From positions 2,978,001 through 3,042,000 of the forward strand of contig NZ_SNWR01000001.1 in the NCBI RefSeq assembly GCF_004362215.1: a stretch of 64,000 nucleotides of DNA. The letters run 5' to 3'. This document shows, one piece after another, positions 36,586 through 46,454 of the stretch; the stretch's first letter is position 1, and the number at the start of each line of letters is the position of its first letter. The notes under the pieces were generated by a model, which did no database searches, was not told the DNA's origin, and was given only the letters and a program-made list of their open reading frames with translations. The translations under genes were made by a program, and so were the position numbers. This DNA comes from Paractinoplanes brasiliensis. GTDB lineage: Bacteria > Actinomycetota > Actinomycetes > Mycobacteriales > Micromonosporaceae.

Positions 36586-37990
36586 CGAGCTTCAACGGTC
36601 GCTGAGCTTCGGTGACCTGCTCGTTTACGGGCTGATCTACATGGTGGCGATCGCCCCGTTCGGGATCTTCGGCAGCGTCTTCCAAGCGTCGGAGGGCATG
36701 GTTGCTCTCGCCTACGCGGTGGGGATGGTCGCAATGATGGTGACCGCCTCGGCGTACGGCGTGATGACGCGTGCCTATCCGAGCGCCGGTTCGGTGTACG
36801 CATATGCGGGCCGGGCGATCTCGCCGTCGGCGGGTTTCTTGTCCGGGTGGACGGTGCTGCTCGACTACATCCTCGTGCCTGGCTTGTTGTCGCTGGTCGC
36901 GGCGGCGAGCATGACGGCGGTCTGGCCCGGCGTGCCGCTGTGGGTGTGGGTCGTGGTGTTCGTGGTAGTCAATGCCGGGTTGAACCTGCGCGGCATCAAG
37001 ACCACCCGCCTGGTCAACAAGATCTTCCTGGTTGGGCAGCTGGCCGTGCTGGGCGTCTACCTGGCCGCCGGCCTTCTCGCCCTCGCCGCGGGGGCAGGTC
37101 GCGGGTTCTCGTGGGAGCCGCTTTACTCCAGCAGCCACTTTCAAATCGGGGTGGTGGCTGCGGCGGTGTCGGTGGGCATGCTGTCGTTTCTGGGCTTCGA
37201 CGCCCTGTCCACCCTGGCGGAGGACGCGCGTGGCGGGGCGCGGCAGGTGTCGCGGGCGCAGATCGCCGCGCTCGGGTTGACCGGGGTGTTGTTCATCGCG
37301 CAGACGTTCGTGGCGGGTCTGCTGGTCGAGGACCCCACGAAGCTGATCACGGATGGGGATCCGGCCGGGACCGCCTTCTATGACACGGCTCGGGTAGCGG
37401 CGGGGCCGTGGCTGGCCACCCTGACCGCTCTCGCCACCGCCCTGTCGTGGGGTCTGGCGAACAACATGGTGGCTCAGGTTGCCACGAGTCGTCTGTTGTA
37501 TGCGATGGCCCGTGACCGGCAGCTGCCTGCGTTCCTCGCGAAGATCAGCCCGTCACGGTCGGTGCCGACCAACGGGATTCTGCTCACGGCCGCGATCTCC
37601 CTCGTGCTGGGCCTGTTCATGGCGTCGCGGGCTGACGGGATCAGTTTGATGGCTAGCTTGGTGAACTTCGGGGCGATCCTGTCGTTCATCGTGGTGAACC
37701 TGTCGGTTCTGGCCCGCAACCTGCGCCGCAGCGAGGAGAAGGTGGCGGGCTGGTGGCGCTCCTGGGTGCTACCGGTGGCCGGGATCGCGATCCTGAGCGT
37801 GGTGATCGTGAACGCCAACGTCCTCGCCCAACGGCTCGGGTTCGTGTGGCTGGGCCTGGGCGTGCTGATCCTGCTGGGTATGACTCTCGCGGGGCGGCGG
37901 CCTCGCCTGGCCGGCCTCACCGACACCGACGAGGTTGGTGTCGCGAACGGACAGACAGCCGTCGAGTACGGGGCGGTGCACCGTGCCTGA
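36576..37990 (+). pseudogene. APC amino-acid/polyamine permease, 3' fragment after the ISAs1 insertion
   Basis: The remaining 450-residue frame holds nearly all the membrane domain: the first APC helix (VAIAPFGIFGSVF), GVMTRAYPSAGSVYAYAGR, and LSFLGFDALSTLAEDARGG, the conserved APC loop near residue 175. About 12 membrane segments remain. An ATG at 36638 could restart translation but has no ribosome-binding site. The intact gene would have led the amidase and GPP34 genes, suggesting uptake of an amide, amino acid or polyamine. Functional loss is likely but not certain. Confidence 0.85.
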
Positions 37991-38984
37991 GCCGATCTTC
38001 ATCGACGCGACCCCTGGCACGGTCGGCTACACCTTCGGTGGCCGGGACCCGATCGCGACCATCCGGCCCGGAGAGCTGGTCCACCTGCGCACCTTCGACT
38101 GCTTCGGCGGGAAGGTCACCTCGGTCAGTGATCTGCCGTCGAAGGTGTGCCAGTTCCCGTACTTGAATCCGGTCACCGGCCCGTTGTGGGTGGAGGGCGC
38201 CCGACCGGGTGACACCCTCGCCGTGCACGTGGTCGACCTGGCCCCGGCGGCCGAGGTGGGCTGGTCGGCGACCTTCCCGCACTTCGGCGCGCTGACGGGT
38301 ACGCCGACCACGGCGATGCTGCACCCCGCCCTCGAAGAACGGGTCTGGCAGTACGCGATCGACGTCGACGCCGGGACAGTCGGCTACACGGCCCGTGGCG
38401 GCGACTACACCGCCGACCTGAGCCTCGAACCGATGCTCGGCACCATCGGGGTGGCCCCGGCCGCCGGTGAGGTCCGCCTGTCCATCGTCCCCGGCCCGCA
38501 CGGCGGGAACCTCGACACCCCGTTGATCGCGGCCGGCACGACGGTGTATCTGCCGGTCGGGGCTGAGGGGGCGCTGCTGGCGGTCGGGGACGGGCACGCC
38601 CGGCAGGGCGACGGCGAGTTGTGCGGGGTGGCGGTTGAGGTACCGATGGACGTTGTCCTGTGCGTCGAGGTCATTCCGGATGTGGTGACCCGGCTGCCGA
38701 GGCTGGAGACCGACACCCGCCTCATCTCCATCGGCATCGCCCGGCCGTTGGATGACGCCTACCGCAGCGCCCACGCGGACCTCATCGCCCACCTGTGTGA
38801 GTTGACCGGTCTGGACCTGCTCGACGCCTACCAGCTGGTGTCGCAGGACGGCATGGCACGGATCGGGAACATGGTCGACGCCCAGTACACGATCACCGCC
38901 GACCTGGACAAGCGCCTCCTGAAAGGTGTGCAGGCGTATCGGGGTGCGCACGAGCGGTTGAGCTTGGTCGGGGGGTTGTGGTGA
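37983..38984 (+). CDS. acetamidase/formamidase family protein
   Basis: 333 residues from the GTG at 37983, overlapping the permease stop by 8 bases. FmdA/AmdA-family features are the N-terminal IRPGELVHLRTFDCFGGKV, the active-region LGTIGVAPAAGEV and PGPHGGNLDTPLI, and VGDGHARQGDGELCGVAVE, rich in the family's conserved acidic and His residues. Such enzymes hydrolyse formamide or acetamide to ammonia and acid. Genetic coupling to a permease suggests amide scavenging as a nitrogen source. Confidence 0.87.
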   Translation: MPEPIFIDATPGTVGYTFGGRDPIATIRPGELVHLRTFDCFGGKVTSVSDLPSKVCQFPYLNPVTGPLWVEGARPGDTLAVHVVDLAPAAEVGWSATFPHFGALTGTPTTAMLHPALEERVWQYAIDVDAGTVGYTARGGDYTADLSLEPMLGTIGVAPAAGEVRLSIVPGPHGGNLDTPLIAAGTTVYLPVGAEGALLAVGDGHARQGDGELCGVAVEVPMDVVLCVEVIPDVVTRLPRLETDTRLISIGIARPLDDAYRSAHADLIAHLCELTGLDLLDAYQLVSQDGMARIGNMVDAQYTITADLDKRLLKGVQAYRGAHERLSLVGGLW

Positions 38985-39694
38985 GCCGGATGGAGATCGG
39001 GACGGTGCGAGAGCGGCTGTGGCTGCTGGCCCACGACGACCGCGCCGACCTGCAACCCCTGCTCAACCCGGGGGCTTTGGCGATCGGGTTGATGGCCGCG
39101 ACCCTGGTCGACCTGCTGCTCGATGACCGGATCGTCTGCCGGGGCGGCTTCCTGAAACCGCACCTCCAGAGCGGGCGGCGGGCCGCTTCCCGTGAGCTGG
39201 ATCCGATCACCGCCGGTGTACTGCACGAGCTCACCGGGGAGACCTCGCGGTTGTCCGACGTGCTGCGGGCGGCGCGTGCCGAGCTGCCCGCCGACCAGCA
39301 CCACCCGTACGTGCGCTTGTATCAGCGCACTCTCGCGGCGTTGCTCGCGGCTGGGGTGGTCACCGAGCAGCGCCGCACGTTGCGTGCGACCCGCTTCTAC
39401 CTCGCCGACGCGGGCGGGCTGAGCTGGAACCGGGGTCAGCTCAACACAAGGCTCGTCTACCACGACCGGCCATCCGATCCGGTGACCGACTGCCTCGCCG
39501 CGCTGGTGTGGTGCTTGAACCTGCACACCATGCTGGCCACCCCCTACACGCCGGGCGAGGCCGCGACGATCCTGCGGCAGATCACCGAGGCGATACCCCG
39601 CAACGCGGGACCTAGCTCGCCGCTGACCGTTGTGCCGCACCTCGCCGCCTGTGTGCGTACCGCCGTCGGCGACCTCGCCACCGCCGCCTTCTAA
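38981..39694 (+). CDS. GPP34 (Golgi phosphoprotein 3-like) family protein
   Basis: 237 residues from the GTG that overlaps the amidase stop (GTGA). Family features are LRERLWLLAHDD-like VRERLWLLAHDDR at the start, ALAIGLMAATLVDLLLDDRIV and LAALLAAGVVTEQRRTLRATRFYL. Eukaryotic relatives bind phosphatidylinositol-4-phosphate; the bacterial role is unknown. These genes are abundant in actinomycetes and often lie in variable regions. An ISAzo13 element begins within about 10 bases of its stop. Confidence 0.85.
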   Translation: MSRMEIGTVRERLWLLAHDDRADLQPLLNPGALAIGLMAATLVDLLLDDRIVCRGGFLKPHLQSGRRAASRELDPITAGVLHELTGETSRLSDVLRAARAELPADQHHPYVRLYQRTLAALLAAGVVTEQRRTLRATRFYLADAGGLSWNRGQLNTRLVYHDRPSDPVTDCLAALVWCLNLHTMLATPYTPGEAATILRQITEAIPRNAGPSSPLTVVPHLAACVRTAVGDLATAAF

Positions 39695-39701
39695 GGCGTC
39701 G

Positions 39702-41476
39702 CAGAGAAACAAGCCGTAGCTTGCGGGATTGCTGCTCGTTGATCTGTTATGTCGGTGACGGATGAGACGCGGTCGATGTTGGCCGCGAAGTTCGAGGTGA
39801 TCTTCCCGCACCTGGATGAGCGGCAGCGCCGACTCCTGATGGCGGCTGAGGCCCGGATACTCGGTCATGGAGGCATTCGGGCGGTGGCCCGGGCTGCCGG
39901 GGTCCGCGAGGCGACGGTATCGGCCGGCGTTGACGAGCTCGACGCCGGTGCGCAGCCGTTGGGGCGGGTCCGCCGGCCCGGCGGCGGCCGGAAACGAGCC
40001 GCTGAGCTGGATCCGGGTCTGCGGCCGGCGTTGCTCGCGCTGGTCGAGCCGGACGAGCGCGGTGATCCGATGTCACCGCTGCGGTGGACCACCAAATCGA
40101 CCCGAAAACTCGCCGACGAACTCACCCGAGAGGGCCACCGGGTCAGCGCGGACACCGTCGCCGACTTACTGCGCGACGAGGGATTCAGCCTGCAATCCAA
40201 CGTCAAGACCATCGAGGGCCGGCAACATCCGGACCGGGATGCACAGTTCAACTACATCAACGAGCAGGTCACCGAGCACCAGCAGGCCGGCGACCCGGTG
40301 ATCAGCGTCGACACCAAGAAGAAGGAACTGGTCGGACAGTTCACCAACGCCGGCCGGCAATGGCGCCCTACCGGCGAGCCGGTCGCCACCCTGACCCACG
40401 ACTTCCCCGGCGACAGCGACGGCAAAGCAGTGCCTTACGGCGTCTACGACGTGGCCGCCAACACCGGCTGGGTCAACGTCGGCACCGACCACGACACCGC
40501 CACGTTCGCCGTCGAATCGATCCGCCGCTGGTGGACCGCGACCGGCCGCGACGACTATCCGCAGGCCTCCCGGCTGTTGATCACCGCGGACGCGGGCGGC
40601 TCCAACGGCTACCGCACCCGGGCATGGAAAGCCGATCTCGCTGCCCTCGCCGCCGAGACCGGACTACAGATCACGGTATGTCACTTTCCGCCCGGCACAT
40701 CGAAGTGGAACAAGATCGAGCACCGGCTGTTCTGCCACATCACCATGAAATGGCGCGGCCGGCCGCTGACCAGCCACGAAGTCATCGTGCAGTCCATCGC
40801 CGCGACCACCACCAGCACCGGTCTGCGCGTTCACGCCCAGCTTGACACCGGCACCTATCCCACCGGCCGCACCGTCACCGATGCCGACATGACCGCCCTG
40901 CCACTGGCCCGGCACACCTTCCACGGCGACTGGAACTACACCCTGCACCCGCCAGCCATCCCGGCCGACCCAGCCAGCCGGGAACAGCATCCCGCCAGCT
41001 CAGAAACCGAGATCATCGCTCTGTCGGATCCACTGCTGACCGGAATGAGCCAGCACCAACTCGGCGAACTGACCGATCACCTCGACGCGCTCCACAACCA
41101 GAACGACCAGGAGAAACACCAACATCGCCGACAACAGGCACTCGCCGCCGGCAAGAAGCCACACCTTCCGAGATCCGGACGCCCACTCCAACTCGGCTTC
41201 CCGGACCGGGTCCTGGCCACCGTCCTGCACCTACGACTACAACAACCCCACGACGTCCTTGCCGTGCTGTTCGACTCCCACCGCAGCACCATCCGCCGAG
41301 CCGTCACCGAGATCCGGCAACTCCTCCACCAACACGGCACCATGATCACCCCAGCTGCGCTACCAGCAGCCGCCACAGCACTTCTCCGCACCGCAGCCAA
41401 CCAGCACCAGACAGTCATGGAGATCAAAGCAGCGAGTTAAAAACCCGCACCGCCTAAGCACGTGGGCAAAGGTTCT
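39702..41476 (+). mobile_element. ISAzo13-family insertion sequence, approximate ends
   Basis: Ends are inferred from imperfect inverted similarity: CAGAG...GCCGTAGCTTGCGGG on the left and, read inward, CAGAA...GTGCTTAGGCGGTGCGGG on the right. No target duplication was recognised, so the limits are uncertain by perhaps 20 bases. One large transposase gene fills the element. Confidence 0.6.
39749..41440 (+). CDS. ISAzo13-family transposase
   Basis: 563 residues. The N terminus is a helix-turn-helix (GGIRAVARAAGVREATV). The DDE core has VISVDTKKKELVGQF (first Asp), LLITADAGGSNGYRTR (second Asp) and GTSKWNKIEHRLFCHI (Glu), all typical of the ISAzo13 group (Rhodopirellula-type DDE). About 130 extra residues follow, rich in Gln and His, with a second helix-turn-helix-like end (DVLAVLFDSHRSTIRRAVTEIRQLL). 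Intact frame. Confidence 0.9.
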   Translation: MSVTDETRSMLAAKFEVIFPHLDERQRRLLMAAEARILGHGGIRAVARAAGVREATVSAGVDELDAGAQPLGRVRRPGGGRKRAAELDPGLRPALLALVEPDERGDPMSPLRWTTKSTRKLADELTREGHRVSADTVADLLRDEGFSLQSNVKTIEGRQHPDRDAQFNYINEQVTEHQQAGDPVISVDTKKKELVGQFTNAGRQWRPTGEPVATLTHDFPGDSDGKAVPYGVYDVAANTGWVNVGTDHDTATFAVESIRRWWTATGRDDYPQASRLLITADAGGSNGYRTRAWKADLAALAAETGLQITVCHFPPGTSKWNKIEHRLFCHITMKWRGRPLTSHEVIVQSIAATTTSTGLRVHAQLDTGTYPTGRTVTDADMTALPLARHTFHGDWNYTLHPPAIPADPASREQHPASSETEIIALSDPLLTGMSQHQLGELTDHLDALHNQNDQEKHQHRRQQALAAGKKPHLPRSGRPLQLGFPDRVLATVLHLRLQQPHDVLAVLFDSHRSTIRRAVTEIRQLLHQHGTMITPAALPAAATALLRTAANQHQTVMEIKAAS

Positions 41477-41533
41477 GTACGTAACGGCCTGGGCTAAGAC
41501 TTGCCCGGCAAGATGGACATAGCTACAGAAAAA

Positions 41534-41585
41534 CCTCGTCGTGGGTTCGGATCAAGTTTCCACACCAGCCCGAACCCCGACGAGG
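41534..41585. other. long inverted repeat in front of the IS630 fragment
   Basis: CCTCGTCGTGGGTTCGG (41534-41550) is nearly complementary to CCGAACCCCGACGAGG (41570-41585), a 16-17 bp stem with one mismatch and a 19-base loop. It may be an IS630 leader hairpin that blocks read-through transcription or a terminal repeat of the old element. Confidence 0.6.
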
Positions 41586-41596
41586 TCACCACCAGT

Positions 41597-41980
41597 ATGC
41601 GCCCCGCGCACATCTACGCCCGCATGCCCGCCGAGCAACACGCCGAACTGATCACCGCTCTGCACGGCCCCTGGCGCACCGCTACCCGCATGGCCATCGT
41701 CGTGCTCTCCGCCGCAGGCTGGTCGGCATCCGAGACCGCCGACCTGCTGCACAACGACCCCGTCACCGTCCGCCGCTGGATCGCCCGCCACCAGCACGAA
41801 GGACTCGCCGGACTACCCGACCGGCCCCGCAGCGGCCGACCCCGCAAAGGCAGCCCCCGTCTCGGCGAACGCCTCCACCGGCTTCTCATGATCCCCAGAG
41901 CCTGGACCACCGCCGCCCTCTGGCGCTCACTCGGCCGGCCCCAGATCAGCCTATCCACCCTGCGCCGCCGCATCTGGGGG
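41597..41980 (+). pseudogene. IS630-family transposase, N-terminal fragment
   Basis: Only the DNA-binding part remains, about 128 codons: LSAAGWSASETADLLHNDPVTVRRWIARH (helix-turn-helix), then LAGLPDRPRSGRPRKGSPRLGERL and the linker WTTAALWRSLG. After ISLSTLRRRIW the family sequence ends and the frame runs into the 3' flank of glyA. No DDE domain is left. This is the broken remnant of an older insertion between the ISAzo13 element and glyA. Confidence 0.8.
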
Positions 41981-42026
41981 TACTGGTCCGGGCCGGTTTG
42001 GTGTGGCGGTTCGTGGTGGACAACTG

Positions 42027-43493
42027 TCAGCCGAGGTCGACCGTCGGGTAGAGCGGGAAGCCGGCCAGCAGTTCGTGGGCCTGCTTGTGGACGCGGTCGG
42101 CCACGGCCGGGTCCAGATGGAACTTGGCCTTGGAGGTGGCGTCGGGGGTGGTGCCGGCCAGCACGGTGTGGATCAGCTCGGCGATCTGGTCCATTTCGGC
42201 CACGCCGAGGCCGCGGGACGTCAGGGCCGGGGTGCCGATGCGGATGCCGGAGGTGTACCAGGCGCCGTTCGGGTCCTGGGGGATGGCGTTGCGGTTGGTG
42301 ACCACGCCGCTGTCCAGCAGGGCCTGCTCGGCCTGGCGGCCGGTGAGGCCGAACGGGTGCACGTCGATCAGCACGAGGTGGTTGTCGGTGCCGCCGGAGA
42401 CCAGCTGGACGCCGCGCTTGGTCAGGCCCTCGGCGAGCGCCTGGCTGTTGGTGACGATCTGCTGGGCGTACGTCTGGAAGGACGGCTGCCGGGCCTCGGC
42501 GAACGCGATCGCCTTGGCCGCCATCACATGGGCGAGCGGGCCGCCGAGCACCATCGGGCAGCCGCGGTCGACCTGGCCGGAGAGTTCGGGCTGGGCGAAC
42601 ACGGCGCCGCCGCGGGGGCCGCGCAACGACTTGTGGGTCGTCGTGGTGACGATGTGCGCGTGCGGGAACGGGCTGTGATCGCCGGTGAAGACCTTGCCCG
42701 CGACCAGGCCGGCGAAGTGCGCCATGTCGACCATGAACGTCGCGCCCACCTCGTCGGCGATCTCGCGCAACGTCGCGAAGTTCACCTTCCGGGGGTAGGC
42801 CGAGTAGCCGCCCACGATCACCAGCGGCTTGAACTCGCGGGCGGTCTCGCGCAGCGCCGCGTAGTCGATCTGACCGGTGGACCGGTCGACGCCGTAGCTG
42901 CGCTGGTCGAACATCTTGCCGGAGATGTTGGGCCGGAAACCGTGGGTGAGGTGGCCGCCCGCGTCGAGCGACATGCCGAGCATGCGCTGGTTGCCGAAGG
43001 CCTGCCGCAGCTCGGCCCACTCGGCGTCGGTGAGCTCGTTGATCTGGCGCTTCTCGAACTTCTTGAGGTGCGGCACCTCGACCCGGTCGGCCAGGATCGC
43101 CCAGTACGCGACCAGGTTGGCGTCGATGCCGGAGTGCGGCTGCACATACGCGTACGGGGCGTCGAACAGGGCCTTGGCGTGCTCGACGGCGACCGACTCG
43201 ACGGTGTCCACGTTCTGGCAGCCGGCGTAGAAGCGGCGCCCGATCGTGCCTTCGGCGTACTTGTCGGACAGCCAGTTGCCCATGGCCAGCAGCACGGCCG
43301 GCGAGGCGTAGTTCTCACTCGCGATGAGCTTGAGCGACTCGCGCTGGTCGTTCAGCTCCTTGGCGATCGCGTCGGCGATGCGGGGCTCGACGGACCGGAC
43401 CACCTCGAGGGCGGAGCGGAAGGCGTGGGATTCGGCGTTCAGCGTTCCATCTGGGGTTGCATTCTGTTTTCCGCCGCGGTCAGACACAGTCAT
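42027..43493 (-). CDS. glyA: serine hydroxymethyltransferase
   Basis: 488 residues, the long actinomycete form with about 35 extra N-terminal residues and an insert near residue 130. The PLP lysine lies in TTTTHKSLRGPRGG. LIASENYASPAVL and SYGVDRSTGQIDY are further family blocks. It interconverts serine and glycine and supplies one-carbon units to folate. GAGAGG precedes the ATG. Upstream is a ZTP riboswitch, so expression rises when folate runs short. Downstream is insertion-element debris. Confidence 0.96.
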   Translation of the reverse strand: MTVSDRGGKQNATPDGTLNAESHAFRSALEVVRSVEPRIADAIAKELNDQRESLKLIASENYASPAVLLAMGNWLSDKYAEGTIGRRFYAGCQNVDTVESVAVEHAKALFDAPYAYVQPHSGIDANLVAYWAILADRVEVPHLKKFEKRQINELTDAEWAELRQAFGNQRMLGMSLDAGGHLTHGFRPNISGKMFDQRSYGVDRSTGQIDYAALRETAREFKPLVIVGGYSAYPRKVNFATLREIADEVGATFMVDMAHFAGLVAGKVFTGDHSPFPHAHIVTTTTHKSLRGPRGGAVFAQPELSGQVDRGCPMVLGGPLAHVMAAKAIAFAEARQPSFQTYAQQIVTNSQALAEGLTKRGVQLVSGGTDNHLVLIDVHPFGLTGRQAEQALLDSGVVTNRNAIPQDPNGAWYTSGIRIGTPALTSRGLGVAEMDQIAELIHTVLAGTTPDATSKAKFHLDPAVADRVHKQAHELLAGFPLYPTVDLG

Positions 43494-43516
43494 GGGACCT
43501 CTCTATCACTGTGCAG

Positions 43517-43626
43517 AGGCCCAGGCGCACGGCAGGTCGGCCCCGCCGGAAAGAACAGGGACGGGACCGCTCCCCGATGGTTGACCACCTTGACGCGCCA
43601 GTCACGGCCCGCCGCTGAGCATACCC
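43517..43626 (-). ncRNA. ZTP (pfl) riboswitch upstream of glyA
   Basis: On the minus strand the leader contains the conserved pfl elements in order: GGGCCGTGACTGGCG (about 43611-43597), the CCATCGGGGAGCG block (about 43582-43570), and GTGCGCCTGGGC (about 43530-43519), which forms the pseudoknot and binding pocket. The aptamer lies about 25 bases before the glyA start, so it probably acts on translation or an overlapping terminator. ZTP riboswitches turn on one-carbon and purine genes, glyA being a classic target. Confidence 0.85.
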
Positions 43627-43659
43627 GGCGCGCCGGCCCCGAGCACTAGCCTGATCATC

Positions 43660-45210
43660 GTGAACGGCGTGCAGATCCTGCTCATCATCGGTCTGGGCAT
43701 CTTCGTGTCGTCGATGGCCCGGCGTCGTGGCGTCGAACCCGGGATGATCATCGTGGTACTGGCCGCGGCCGCGTCGTTCATTCCCGGGGTGCCGCGGCTG
43801 GAGCTGGACAGCGAGGTCATTCTCGCGATCGTCATCCCGCCGCTGCTCTACTCGGCCACCCGCGGCGCCTCGTTCGCGAACTTCGGGGCCAACCTGCGGG
43901 CGATCTGGGCGCTCGGCGTGGTGCTGGTCGCGGTCACCTGCGGCGCGCTCGGGTTCCTGTCGTCGTGGCTGATGCCCGCGCTCGGGCTCTCGGTCGCGTT
44001 CGTGCTGGGCGCTGTGCTGGCCCCGCCGGACACGATCACGACGGTGTCGCACGGTGACGAGATCGGCTTGCCGAAACGGGCGACCTCGATCCTCACCGGC
44101 GAGAGCCTGGTCAACGACGCCACCGCCCTCACCCTGTTCAGCATCGCCGTGGCCGCGGTCAACGGTGAGCACACCAGCTGGTCGGGCGGCCTTCTCGAGT
44201 TTCTCCGTACGGCGTCGATCGGGCTCGCCATCGGCGCGGCGCTCGCGTTCGTCGCGCTGTGGATCCGCAAACGGCTGCACAATCCGACCCTCGAGACGTC
44301 GCTCGTGCTGCTCGTGCCGTTCACCGCGTTCCTGGCCGCCGAGCAGGCGCACGCGTCGGGCATCCTCGCCGTGGTCATGGCCGCCTTCTCGATCAGCGTG
44401 AACCTGACCCTCGACCCGAAACACCAGTACCCAGGCGCGTACCTGACCCGGTTGCAGGAGGAGCAGGTCTGGCGGGTGCTGGACTTCCTTCTCGAGACGT
44501 TCGTGTTCGCGTACATCGGCCTGCAGTTGAAGTTCGTGCTGCGGGAACTGGCCGATTCGGCGGACCCGGGGCTGGTCCGCACGCTGGTGGCGGCGGGTGT
44601 CCTGCTGGTGGCGGCGATGGTGCTGCGGATGGCCGGGGTGTTCGTCATCTTCGGGCGGTGGCGGCTCAAGGAGATCGGGACCAAGCGCCGCGCCGAGTCG
44701 GACGAACGGTTCCGGGCCCGCTATCAGCGCCGGCGGGAGCGGCACGAACGCGGCGGCGGGCAGCCGTTGCCCGCGCCGACCACCAAGGAGATGGTGCTGG
44801 TCGGCTGGACGGGCATGCGCGGCATCCTGACGCTGGCCGCCGCGGCCTCGATCCCCGAGCACACCGCGTCGGGCGAGGAGTTCCCGGGCCGCGACGCCAT
44901 TCAGGCCATCGCGCTGCTGGTCACGCTGGGCACGTTGCTGCTGCAGGGCACGACGATCGCGTGGCTGGCCCGCAAGCTCAAGTTCGACCTGCGTACCGAG
45001 CGGGCCGAGACCGGGAAACTGCGGCAGTACGGCCGGCAGCTGGCAGCCGAGGCGGCGGCGCGGCCCGCATCCGACGTCGACGCGTCGTTCGAGGCCCAGC
45101 GCCTGGCGCTCGGCAAGGCGGTGCGCGACCGGCAGCTGCCCGAGGAGATCGCCCGCGAGCTCATCGAGGACGTCGACCTGCGCCAGGCCGCCCGCCACAC
45201 GGGCTCCTAG
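43660..45210 (+). CDS. Na+/H+ antiporter, CPA1 family
   Basis: 516 residues from a GTG. About 12 membrane segments. Family motifs are VIPPLLYSATRGASF (residues 66-80), GAVLAPPDTITTV (near 123) and LTGESLVNDATALTLFS (near 150), the Asn-Asp pair being the ion site. WTGMRGILTLAAAASIPEH is near 395. The C-terminal tail of about 80 residues is cytoplasmic and charged. It exports Na+ in exchange for protons. It is divergent from glyA, with the riboswitch between. Confidence 0.92.
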   Translation: MNGVQILLIIGLGIFVSSMARRRGVEPGMIIVVLAAAASFIPGVPRLELDSEVILAIVIPPLLYSATRGASFANFGANLRAIWALGVVLVAVTCGALGFLSSWLMPALGLSVAFVLGAVLAPPDTITTVSHGDEIGLPKRATSILTGESLVNDATALTLFSIAVAAVNGEHTSWSGGLLEFLRTASIGLAIGAALAFVALWIRKRLHNPTLETSLVLLVPFTAFLAAEQAHASGILAVVMAAFSISVNLTLDPKHQYPGAYLTRLQEEQVWRVLDFLLETFVFAYIGLQLKFVLRELADSADPGLVRTLVAAGVLLVAAMVLRMAGVFVIFGRWRLKEIGTKRRAESDERFRARYQRRRERHERGGGQPLPAPTTKEMVLVGWTGMRGILTLAAAASIPEHTASGEEFPGRDAIQAIALLVTLGTLLLQGTTIAWLARKLKFDLRTERAETGKLRQYGRQLAAEAAARPASDVDASFEAQRLALGKAVRDRQLPEEIARELIEDVDLRQAARHTGS

Positions 45211-45386
45211 ACCGTCGCGACGGCGGCTGGACAAAGCGGGCCACCGCCGGTGAACGGTTGTCGTCGCGCCGGGCCGACCGCCGACCGCCGGTTGCCGGGG
45301 CGGTGGACAGCCGGCTCAAAGCAAATGCACAAGAACCGGTCCTACGGTGAGTTCCGAACGGGTCACACCACGATAGGAGCGAACCG

Positions 45387-46304
45387 ATGGCGCACGGCAC
45401 CGGGCCGGTTTACCAGGGACGACGGCTCCCACGGCCGGACGAGGAGGTCGTCGATCAGGGGCTGGGCTTCGACCTGGGCACGCTGGTCAACCGGCGGCAT
45501 GTGCTGCGCGGGCTCGGCGTCGGCGCCGCGGTGCTGGGGCTGGCCGCGTGCAGCGACGACTCGCCGTCCGGGACGGCTTCGGGCACGGCGACCGGTGAGA
45601 TCCCCGACGAGACTGCCGGGCCGTACCCAGGGGACGGGTCGAACGGGCCGGACGTGCTGGAGCAGAGCGGGGTGGTCCGCAGCGACATCCGGTCGAGCTT
45701 CGGCACGGCCGGCGGCACTGCTCAGGGCGTACCGATGACCCTGGAGCTGACGATCCTGGACATGGCCGACAATGATGCGCCGTTCAAGGATGTCGCGGTC
45801 TATGTGTGGCATTGCGATCGGGAGGGGCGCTACTCCCTCTACTCCGAGGGCGTCACCGACCAGAACTACCTGCGCGGCGTCCAGATCGCCGACGCCTCGG
45901 GCAAGGTGCGGTTCACCAGCATCTTCCCGGCCTGTTACACCGGGCGGTGGCCGCACGTCCACTTCGAGGTCTATCCGGGCCGGGCCGACATCACCGATTC
46001 CACCAAGGCCATCGCCACCTCGCAGGTCGCGCTGCCCAAGGACGTCAGCGACAAGGTGTACGCCACCACGGGCTACTCGTCGTCGGTGAGCAACCTGAGC
46101 CGGCTCACGCTGGCCTCCGACAACGTCTTCGGCGACGACGAGGCCGCCCTGCAGATGGGCGCGGTCTCGGGCGACGTCTCGAGCGGGTTCACGGTGACGT
46201 TGACCGTGAAAGTGGACACGACCACCCAACCGAGCGGTGGCGGGGCGCCTGGCGGAGCCGGCGGCGGTACCGGGGGCACTCCGCCGACCGGTCAGGTTCC
46301 GTAA
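45387..46304 (+). CDS. secreted intradiol ring-cleavage dioxygenase-like lipoprotein
   Basis: 305 residues. A twin-arginine signal (NRRHVLRGLGVGAAV) with lipobox GLAAC sends it to the outer face. The intradiol fold has iron ligands as Tyr in EGRYSLY, Tyr in ACYTGRW and two His in PHVHFEVY. Secreted actinomycete members may act on plant aromatics outside the cell. The C terminus is a Gly-Pro-Thr tail after residue 280. The gene stands alone. Confidence 0.85.
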   Translation: MAHGTGPVYQGRRLPRPDEEVVDQGLGFDLGTLVNRRHVLRGLGVGAAVLGLAACSDDSPSGTASGTATGEIPDETAGPYPGDGSNGPDVLEQSGVVRSDIRSSFGTAGGTAQGVPMTLELTILDMADNDAPFKDVAVYVWHCDREGRYSLYSEGVTDQNYLRGVQIADASGKVRFTSIFPACYTGRWPHVHFEVYPGRADITDSTKAIATSQVALPKDVSDKVYATTGYSSSVSNLSRLTLASDNVFGDDEAALQMGAVSGDVSSGFTVTLTVKVDTTTQPSGGGAPGGAGGGTGGTPPTGQVP

Positions 46305-46454
46305 CCAGTTTTACTTGCCTGTAACAACCGTATCGACAAGACTGACTGCGTCGGACGCACCCCGCCGCCGAATCCCCCACCGGATCACCTCGGCCGTTCC
46401 CCGGACCGATACCGGCGCGGCGGCGAGGGTGCGTTCCTGATCCCAGCCCGCGCC

